Part shown: positions 59,154-64,000 of the stretch, piece by piece | How the letters are laid out: every line of letters begins with the position of its first letter | Position numbering within the stretch: position 1 is the first letter of the stretch | NCBI RefSeq assembly: GCF_016889805.1 | Contig: NZ_CP069535.1 | Span: 3,162,001-3,226,000 of the forward strand | Direction of reading: 5' to 3' | Source: Rhodanobacter sp. FDAARGOS 1247 | GTDB taxonomy: Bacteria > Pseudomonadota > Gammaproteobacteria > Xanthomonadales > Rhodanobacteraceae | DNA: 64,000 nt | Position numbers and translations under genes: made by a program | The notes under the pieces: model-generated | The model's input: the letters and a program-made list of their open reading frames with translations, nothing else | Told to the model about the DNA's origin: nothing | The model's database searches: none

Positions 59154-60197
59154 TCAGAGCTTGAACTCGATCCGCTGCTGCTTGATGCTGGACACCGCCT
59201 CACCATTCTTCATCGCCGGCGTGAAGCGGTAGCGCTCCACGGCATCGATGGCCGCACGGTCGAACACATGGCGCGGCTGCGACTCGAGCACCTTCACGTC
59301 ACTGGTCTTGCCGTCGGGGTCGACGGTGAACGTGACCACGACCCAACCCTGCTGGCGTGTGCGCATGGCCGCGGTGGGATAGCGTGCCGGAGCGGCCTTC
59401 ACCAGCACGGCGGCGGTGTTGGCCCCGCTCGCGCCGGACTGGTCCGCACCTGCTGCCGCAGCGCCGGTCGAGTCGGCGGCGTTGGCCGTCGTCGAGGTCG
59501 GCTGACTGGCCTGTTGCGCCGTGCGTGCCTGCTGCGCCTTCTGCTGTTCGGCGGCCAGCGCCTTCTGCTGTTCGGCCAGCTGATCGGCAGCGGCCTTGTC
59601 CGCCGCCGCCTTCTGCGCAGCGAGCTGCGCCGCCTTCTCCTGGTCGAGGGCCAACTGCTGCTGCTTGTCCAGGGTCTTGCGCTGGGCATCCAGCTTCGAA
59701 CGCAGGATGGTCAGCGTGAAGTTCGCCGGATCCGCCTTGGCCAGCAGATCGATCTGGCGCTGGGCTTCATTGAAGTCACGCGAGTTGATCGCCTGCTCCG
59801 CCGAATTGGCAGCGAACGGGAACGTCTCGCGCAAGGCATCCGAAGCCACCTTGTTGCCCGGCTCCTTCTCCAGCACGCGCAGGTAGAACTCGAAGGCATT
59901 GTTGCCGGCCGGCGCCAGATAGCGCTGCTCGTTCATGGCCGTGCGAGCCTCGGCGAGCAGCTGGTTCAAATCCATCGCCGCCACGTTGGCCGGTGGCGGC
60001 GCCGCCCGCGTTGCGGTGGAAACCGGCGTGGACGGATGGCCACCCGAGTCGGCCATCACCAGGTCCTGGTGCGGCTTGATGATGAGGAACCACGCGCCTA
60101 CGGCAAGCAGGACAACGATGGCGATGATGGCAATCATGGTGGGGCGAATGGCCCCGCGCGCATGCCGGCGCGTATCTAGTATGTATCGGGTATCCAT
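59154..60197 (-). CDS. TonB-like energy transducer with TPR/coiled-coil linker
   Basis: 347 residues. One membrane helix (TMIAIIAIVVLLAVGAWFLI, about 20-40), then a helical region with TPR-like segments (FEFYLRVLEKEPGNKVASDA, AINSRDFNEAQRQIDLLAKA), a Gln/Ala/Lys coiled coil, a low-complexity Ser/Thr/Ala stretch and a C-terminal TonB domain (RYPTAAMRTRQQGWVVVTFT, VLESQPRHVFDRAAIDAVER). It replaces the usual Pro-rich spacer of TonB with a coiled coil. No ExbB/ExbD genes lie next to it. May serve a subset of outer-membrane receptors or another envelope function. Confidence 0.85.
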   Translation of the reverse strand: MDTRYILDTRRHARGAIRPTMIAIIAIVVLLAVGAWFLIIKPHQDLVMADSGGHPSTPVSTATRAAPPPANVAAMDLNQLLAEARTAMNEQRYLAPAGNNAFEFYLRVLEKEPGNKVASDALRETFPFAANSAEQAINSRDFNEAQRQIDLLAKADPANFTLTILRSKLDAQRKTLDKQQQLALDQEKAAQLAAQKAAADKAAADQLAEQQKALAAEQQKAQQARTAQQASQPTSTTANAADSTGAAAAGADQSGASGANTAAVLVKAAPARYPTAAMRTRQQGWVVVTFTVDPDGKTSDVKVLESQPRHVFDRAAIDAVERYRFTPAMKNGEAVSSIKQQRIEFKL

Positions 60198-60555
60198 GGT
60201 CTCTCACTGAGTGTCGACAGATACCCGCGCTTTTTCCCCCTGTACACCCAGGAGCGACGAATCCCCCGGATTCACCGCGGCGCGGATGTGCAGAAGGTAA
60301 CTCCAATGGGACAGCACGGCAAATGGCGCAGATTCCGGACCGCCGGGGAAAGACGCCTCACCCGCCGGCGACTCGCCGGGCCCGGACGCGATGCGGGCCA
60401 GCGGGCCCCGCGCCTCCCGCCGGAAACTTTTCCGTCGCCGGAAACGAAGCGTCCCGGCCAGGCCGGGACGAATCTTTCGAAGTGCTCTCCCCGCGCTGGG
60501 CACCGCGGGGAGAGAAGTCGATTGCTTGTCTTATTGTTGGGTAACGCGGGTCGGC
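60198..60555. other. Intergenic gap with two strong palindromes
   Basis: 358 bp between the TonB-like gene and the MetJ chimera. Two perfect inverted repeats are seen: 60450-60459/60461-60470 (CGTCCCGGCC, one-base centre) and 60485-60495/60504-60514 (CTCTCCCCGCG, 8-nt loop). The second lies about 40 bp past the chimera's stop codon and may help end its transcript. No gene seen. Confidence 0.5.
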
Positions 60556-61107
60556 TTACTTCTTCGCTTTGGCTTTGGCGGTCTTGGTGGCCTTCACCAC
60601 CTTGGCCGGTGCAGCTTTCTTGGCGGCAGCCTTCTTCGGCGCAGCCTTCTTCGCAACCTTCTTCACGGCAGCTTTCTTGGCAGCAGCCGGCTTCTTGGCA
60701 GCAGCCTTCTTGGCGGCCGGCTTCTTGGCGGCAACCTTCTTGGCTGCCGGCTTCTTCGCTACCGGCTTCTTGGCGGCAGCCTTCTTGGCGGCAACCTTCT
60801 TCACGGCGGGCTTCTTGGCGGCGGCCTTCTTGGCGGCCGGTTTCTTTGCAGCGGGTTTCTTGGCAGTGGCCATGGTTCGTCTCAGCTCCTCATCAGTTGG
60901 CAGTGGTTGCCCAGTAAAAGCGTGCAGGAACGCTTCGACCAACACGTCACTGTTGGTAGCGTGCCGAAGATTGTTCACTTGACGATGCGTGCGCAAATCA
61001 GAAAGCCGCCGCAATACATGCAGCGGAATCGAGACAGTGATCTTGCGTACTGCATTCGCCTTTTCACCGTGTTCGACGTACGGCTTGATGAATTTGGTTG
61101 TTGCCAT
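60556..61107 (-). CDS. metJ: MetJ-type methionine repressor fused to a histone H1-like Lys/Ala tail
   Basis: 183 residues. Residues 1-77 are a MetJ ribbon-helix-helix domain: [15 protein letters not shown], the DNA-contacting strand [12 protein letters not shown] (21-32), [12 protein letters not shown] (42-53) and [13 protein letters not shown] (58-70, the SAM-binding region). E. coli MetJ goes on with an acidic C-terminal helix; here it is replaced from residue 79 by ~105 residues made only of Ala, Lys, Pro, Val and Thr (KKPAAKK-type repeats), like histone H1, AlgP or Hc2. The ATG (61105-61107) has GGGGA about 11 bp upstream. A SAM-dependent repressor with chromatin-like binding is expected. 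Likely targets: met boxes at 14667-14690. Confidence 0.9.
   Translation of the reverse strand: MATTKFIKPYVEHGEKANAVRKITVSIPLHVLRRLSDLRTHRQVNNLRHATNSDVLVEAFLHAFTGQPLPTDEELRRTMATAKKPAAKKPAAKKAAAKKPAVKKVAAKKAAAKKPVAKKPAAKKVAAKKPAAKKAAAKKPAAAKKAAVKKVAKKAAPKKAAAKKAAPAKVVKATKTAKAKAKK
60559..60873 (-). repeat. Lys/Ala-coding tandem repeat in the chimera tail
   Basis: Irregular 12-15-bp units, on the plus strand of the form TTCTTGGCGGCAGCC or TTCTTGGCGGCCGGC, encode KKPAAKK/KKAAAKK blocks. The unit length varies in steps of three, so slippage would lengthen or shorten the tail without frameshift. Variation between strains is likely. Confidence 0.7.
60871..60891 (-). promoter_or_regulatory. Possible internal ribosome site for a free H1-like protein
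   Basis: Inside the chimera, GAGGAG (coding E-E) lies 12 bp before ATG 60871-60873 (M79), and the tail begins [11 protein letters not shown], just like free-standing bacterial H1-like proteins. Internal initiation could give a separate 105-residue tail protein. Spacing is longer than ideal. Confidence 0.35.
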
Positions 61108-61135
61108 AAAACGCATTCCCCGTGATCTGTTGCGA

Positions 61136-61164
61136 AAGCTATCCCTGAAGATTTCTGGTGTCAA
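61136..61164 (-). promoter_or_regulatory. Promoter of the MetJ chimera
   Basis: TTGACA (minus strand, 61159-61164), 17-bp spacer, then TAGCTT (61136-61141). Perfect -35 and spacing, weak -10. The start would lie near 61129, giving a leader of about 22 nt. Confidence 0.6.
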
Positions 61165-61186
61165 TTGATTTCAATCATGAAATCAA
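61165..61186. promoter_or_regulatory. Palindrome abutting the chimera promoter
   Basis: TTGATTTCA (61165-61173) and TGAAATCAA (61178-61186), perfect 9-bp arms with a 4-bp centre, directly upstream of the -35. A candidate operator for an unknown dimeric regulator. It does not resemble a met box. Confidence 0.5.
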
Positions 61187-61839
61187 CCCGCCCGACCGAC
61201 CGCGATCCGCCCGGAACCACCACGCGACGCGGCCTGCGGGGTTTGCATGCATCTTTCAATTGGACGTCCATACTTCCAAACGGATTTTGGTCAGAATTTG
61301 ACCAACACCTTGAAAGCCTTGTCCTGCAAGGCTTTCGCCATGCGCGATGAAAAAATGTCGAAAATCTGTCGCGCGAGAGTGCGTGTCTGGCGCGGGGCCA
61401 AACGGCCACCACAACACCGTCGCCGGCAGATGAACGGGACGCGACTGAAATCATTTTTCCGACCAGCCGAAAGATGGCCCCGATCCCGGGCCGGGCAGGT
61501 CCGGAACGCGTCGTCGACCGGATGAGGCGTCCCGACTTCTCCAGGAAGGACGACGTGCGAGCACGCGCTCGCGGACCGATCGATCGTCGCCGCGCTCCGT
61601 CCGAAAACTGCGTGACGGAAAATTGCCGAGGAAGATTGCAGCGAAAAATCCACGCGAACTTGCCGACGATTCACCGCTGATCCTGCGCTGCCGTGCCGGG
61701 AAAATGCGGCGCGATTCGCCTTGCGAAAAGAGCGCTCCGACGCAGCACGGCTAACCATCCCGAGCAGGCAAACCGCTATCGCAAAAACGGCGCCGGCCGC
61801 AAAAGCGGCCGGCGGAACATCACTCGACGAGCGAAAGAC
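61187..61839. other. 650-bp gap, no gene recognised
   Basis: Open frames on both strands are short, rich in Arg/Ser and unlike any family. A single palindromic GGACGTCC (61262-61269) resembles one met box, but its neighbouring 8-mers match poorly. GC is lower than in genes around it in places (61240-61330). It may hold a small RNA or a decayed gene; nothing can be named. Confidence 0.4.
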
Positions 61840-62235
61840 TCAGTGGTCTTCGTTCTCGACCACATCCTGGTAGTCGTTCGCATCCAGCAGCTCGTCGAGC
61901 TCGGCCCGATCGCTGGGACGCACCAGGAAGATCCAGCCTTCACCGAAGGCATCCTCGTTGATGGTTTCCGGCTTGTCATTGAGCAGCTCGTTGACCTCGA
62001 CAACCTCGCCCGAGACCGGGGAGTAGATGTCCGAGGCCGCCTTCACCGACTCCACCACGGCAGCGCCGGCGCCGGCCTTCACCGCCGAACCGACTTCAGG
62101 CAGCTCGACGTAGACGAGGTCGCCAAGCTGGCCCTGCGCGTGATCGGAGATGCCCACCCGTACCAGGCCGTCGTCTTCGACGCGGGCCCACTCGTGGGAT
62201 TTGAGAAATTTCAGATCGCCGGGAATCTCGCTCAT
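61840..62235 (-). CDS. gcvH: Glycine cleavage system H protein
   Basis: 131 residues, the usual length. The lipoyl-lysine lies in [20 protein letters not shown], and [20 protein letters not shown] and [14 protein letters not shown] are family blocks. The lipoylated arm carries the aminomethyl group between P, T and L proteins. ATG at 62233-62235; upstream in-frame codons are untranslated leader. Downstream of gcvT with a 99-bp gap, probably one transcript. The P protein is not in the window. Confidence 0.95.
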   Translation of the reverse strand: MSEIPGDLKFLKSHEWARVEDDGLVRVGISDHAQGQLGDLVYVELPEVGSAVKAGAGAAVVESVKAASDIYSPVSGEVVEVNELLNDKPETINEDAFGEGWIFLVRPSDRAELDELLDANDYQDVVENEDH

Positions 62236-62334
62236 GATCGGGGTCCACTCATTGGGTTGGGTTGCAGGCGGTGATTCTAGCCACATCCGCCTGCGGGAAG
62301 AATGTGCCGCGAGCGGCACGCACATGACGACAGC

Positions 62335-63435
62335 CTAGATCCCTTCGCAGGGTTTGCCGTCGCGCACGAAGGGATATTTCACCAGACGCACCGGCACCTC
62401 GCGACCGCGGATGTCGACGCGCACGTCACCCGGCGCGCCAGCCGGGATGCGCGCGAACGCCACCGCCTTGTTCAGGGTGGGCGCAAAGCTGCCCGAAAGG
62501 ATCTCGCCCTCGCCGTTCGCGGTCAGCACCTTCTGGCCGTGACGCAGCACGCCCTTGTCATCCAGCACCAGCCCGACCATCACGCGCGGCACGCCGGCAG
62601 CCTTCTGCTGCTCCAGCGCGGCGCGACCGATGAAGTCGCGTCCCTCGTCCAGCGCGATGGTCCAGGCCAGGTTCGCCTCCCACGGCGTGACCGTCTCGTC
62701 CATGTCCTGGCCATACAGGTTCATGCCCGCCTCCAGGCGCAAGGTGTCGCGCGCGCCGAGGCCGGCCGGTGCGACACCCGCCGCAGCCAGCGCCTCCCAC
62801 AGGGCGACGGCATGCTCGGCGGGAACCACGATCTCGAAACCGTCCTCGCCGGTGTAACCGGTGCGCGCCACGAACAGTGGCATGCCGTGCGGCCCCTGCG
62901 CCGCGGCAGCGGCAAACTTGCCGAGCTTCTCGATGCGCGCGCGATCCACTTCATGCAACAGTCCCAGCACCTTGGCGCGGGCAGCCGGACCCTGCACCGC
63001 GATCATCGCGAACTCGGGACGCTCCTTCACCTGCACCTCGAACGCCTGCGCCTGAAGCTCGATCCAGGCCAGGTCCTTGGCGCGGGTGCCGGCGTTGACC
63101 ACCAGCCGGTAGAACTCGTCGCCCAGGTAATACACGATCAGGTCGTCGATCACGCCGCCACGCTCGTCGAGCATGCAGGAATACAGCGCCTTGCCTTGCA
63201 CCTTCAGCTTGTCGACGCTGTTGGCCAGCAGGTGGCGAAGGAAGTCGCGGACCCGCGCACCGTGCAGATCGATCACGGTCATGTGCGAAACGTCGAACAT
63301 GCCGGCCTCGCGGCGTACCGCGTGATGCTCCTCGATCTGCGAGCCGTAGTTGATCGGCATGTCCCAGCCACCGAAATCGACCATGCGTGCACCGAGTGCG
63401 CGATGGGTGGCATTGAGTACGGTCTTCTCGGTCAT
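62335..63435 (-). CDS. gcvT: Glycine cleavage system T protein (aminomethyltransferase)
   Basis: 366 residues. Folate-binding family blocks: [73 protein letters not shown]. It releases ammonia from the H-protein-bound aminomethyl group and makes methylene-THF in the cytoplasm, supplying one-carbon units that also feed methionine synthesis. ATG at 63433-63435. A GATAAT box lies about 30 bp upstream. I see no glycine riboswitch in the short leader. Confidence 0.96.
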   Translation of the reverse strand: MTEKTVLNATHRALGARMVDFGGWDMPINYGSQIEEHHAVRREAGMFDVSHMTVIDLHGARVRDFLRHLLANSVDKLKVQGKALYSCMLDERGGVIDDLIVYYLGDEFYRLVVNAGTRAKDLAWIELQAQAFEVQVKERPEFAMIAVQGPAARAKVLGLLHEVDRARIEKLGKFAAAAAQGPHGMPLFVARTGYTGEDGFEIVVPAEHAVALWEALAAAGVAPAGLGARDTLRLEAGMNLYGQDMDETVTPWEANLAWTIALDEGRDFIGRAALEQQKAAGVPRVMVGLVLDDKGVLRHGQKVLTANGEGEILSGSFAPTLNKAVAFARIPAGAPGDVRVDIRGREVPVRLVKYPFVRDGKPCEGI

Positions 63436-63465
63436 TGCGACGCAGCCTAGCGGAGGGAATGGGCC

Positions 63466-63494
63466 ATTATCCCCGCCAGCACCCGGCAATCCAA
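63466..63494 (-). promoter_or_regulatory. Candidate promoter of gcvT-gcvH
   Basis: Minus-strand TTGGAT (63489-63494), 17-bp spacer, GATAAT (63466-63471). -10 good, -35 moderate. Confidence 0.5.
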
Positions 63495-63516
63495 GCCGAG
63501 CCCCCTGCCTGCCCGC

Positions 63517-63768
63517 TCAGTCCAGACCGGGCAGGCTGGCGATGACCTGTTCGGCCAGTGCCTCGGCACGCCGACCGTCGGCCAGCAGGTGGACTTCCGC
63601 CGCCTCGGGCCTTTCATAAGGTGCATCAATGCCGGCGAAATTGCGGATCGCGCCGGATCGCGCCTTGCGGTACAGCCCCTTGAGATCGCGTCGCTCGCAT
63701 TCCTCCAGCGAGGCGTCCACGAACACCTCGATGAACTCGCCCGGCTCGAACATGTCGCGCGCGGAACG
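63517..63768 (-). pseudogene. cysC: 5'-truncated adenylylsulfate kinase (cysC) remnant
   Basis: The frame encodes the C-terminal third of APS kinase: [59 protein letters not shown], then the natural end. The P-loop (GLSGAGKST-like) and the middle of the enzyme are missing: upstream the frame runs into unrelated sequence, and another gene ends at 63911. No ribosome site fits. It looks like what remains after deletion of most of a cysC or cysNC gene. Not expected to be active. Confidence 0.7.
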
Positions 63769-63910
63769 GTTACCGGGTGCGGAAGGCCAGCTGCACTTCG
63801 CGCAGAATGTGAACACGCCCGGCTTCGAGCTCGTCGAGATGGGATGAGAGCCTCGCGATGCGAGATCAGGAGCGGCGTCGATGCGGCAGGTACCGCGTGT
63901 CAGCCGATCC

Positions 63911-64000
63911 TCAGGCAAGCACCGGATAGGTCGGGTCGGCATCCAGCGTCGCCGCGCATACTGCCGCCAGTTCCAGCAGGCGCAGATCCGAACCGCGCGC
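63911..64000 (-). CDS. C-terminal end of an unidentified gene (runs off window)
   Basis: Minus-strand frame open from the window edge to TGA at 63911-63913. The 29 visible residues (ending [15 protein letters not shown]) show a helical, Leu/Ala-rich C-terminus. Too short to assign a family. The cysC remnant lies just past its stop. Confidence 0.45.
   Translation of the reverse strand, partial: ARGSDLRLLELAAVCAATLDADPTYPVLA

Noticed and set aside
60559..60873. Short tandem repeats considered as a CRISPR array
   Set aside because: Units are 12-15 bp with no unique spacers and code for a Lys/Ala tail.
60569..60982. Plus-strand frame of Ala/Phe/Leu repeats opposite the chimera tail
   Set aside because: Complement of Lys/Ala codons read as Phe/Ala/Leu; looks like membrane protein only because of the repeat.
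61262..61277. Possible met boxes upstream of the chimera
   Set aside because: Only one 8-mer (GGACGTCC, 6 of 8) with a poor neighbour (5 of 8); too weak to call and far from the promoter.
63433..63516. Glycine riboswitch before gcvT
   Set aside because: The leader is only about 30 nt after the likely promoter and has no aptamer-like structure.

Overview
The window is high-GC gammaproteobacterial chromosome and reads as Xanthomonadales, most likely Rhodanobacteraceae (Rhodanobacter/Dyella/Frateuria-like). The evidence is the metX-metB-hom order behind a SAM-I riboswitch, mntP behind a yybP-ykoY leader, GTP-type PEP carboxykinase, a FadE-type acyl-CoA dehydrogenase, and intergenic hairpin arrays of the kind common in this order. 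It is mostly vertically inherited core and near-core sequence. I see no prophage, insertion sequence, CRISPR array, tRNA or rRNA gene.

Layout. 0-6.6 kb: MFS transporter divergent from ispB, a ~1 kb hairpin-rich intergenic block, then a coupled yceI-cybB-yceI operon ending in a DUF697-type GTPase. 6.6-11 kb: a short glutaredoxin-like gene, L-serine dehydratase, an APC permease and a third YceI. 11-14.7 kb: minus-strand methionine/threonine operon metX-metB-hom, preceded by a SAM-I riboswitch, a good sigma-70 promoter and three abutting MetJ-type met boxes. 14.8-19 kb: 2OG-Fe dioxygenase, DUF1304 protein, M24 peptidase-like protein and a divergent EF-G. 19-23.4 kb: kup with a KdpD/KdpE-like pair whose kinase lacks the KdpD sensor half. 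23.4-37.5 kb: a signalling block (REC-HD-GYP, two very large hybrid histidine kinases, REC-GGDEF) interleaved with mntP, prfC and a CPBP protease. 37.5-43.6 kb: fadE, an alpha/beta hydrolase, a divergent TetR regulator and pckG. 43.6-46.6 kb: ECF sigma factor, membrane anti-sigma candidate, DUF4097 protein and a convergent envelope protein. 46.8-59 kb: GAF-GGDEF-EAL protein, hslO, mtgA, CBS protein, Npt-like MFS, GMC oxidoreductase, M48 protease with LemA, and a class C serine hydrolase. 59-64 kb: TonB-like protein, a MetJ/histone-H1-like chimera, gcvT-gcvH, a 5'-truncated cysC remnant and the end of an unidentified gene.

The most notable item is at 60556-61107. This protein starts as a recognisable MetJ ribbon-helix-helix repressor, but where the normal MetJ C-terminus should be it carries a ~105-residue Lys/Ala/Pro tail like histone H1 or AlgP. 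The same window holds its likely target: three tandem 8-bp met boxes directly abutting the -35 of the metX operon, whose transcript then begins with a SAM-I riboswitch and a potential Shine-Dalgarno-sequestering helix. This suggests methionine synthesis is controlled by S-adenosylmethionine twice, at DNA level by a chromatin-like MetJ and at RNA level by the riboswitch.

Start codons were chosen from Shine-Dalgarno spacing, overlap with neighbours and family length. Functions come from motif and family recognition by eye; no database search was possible.
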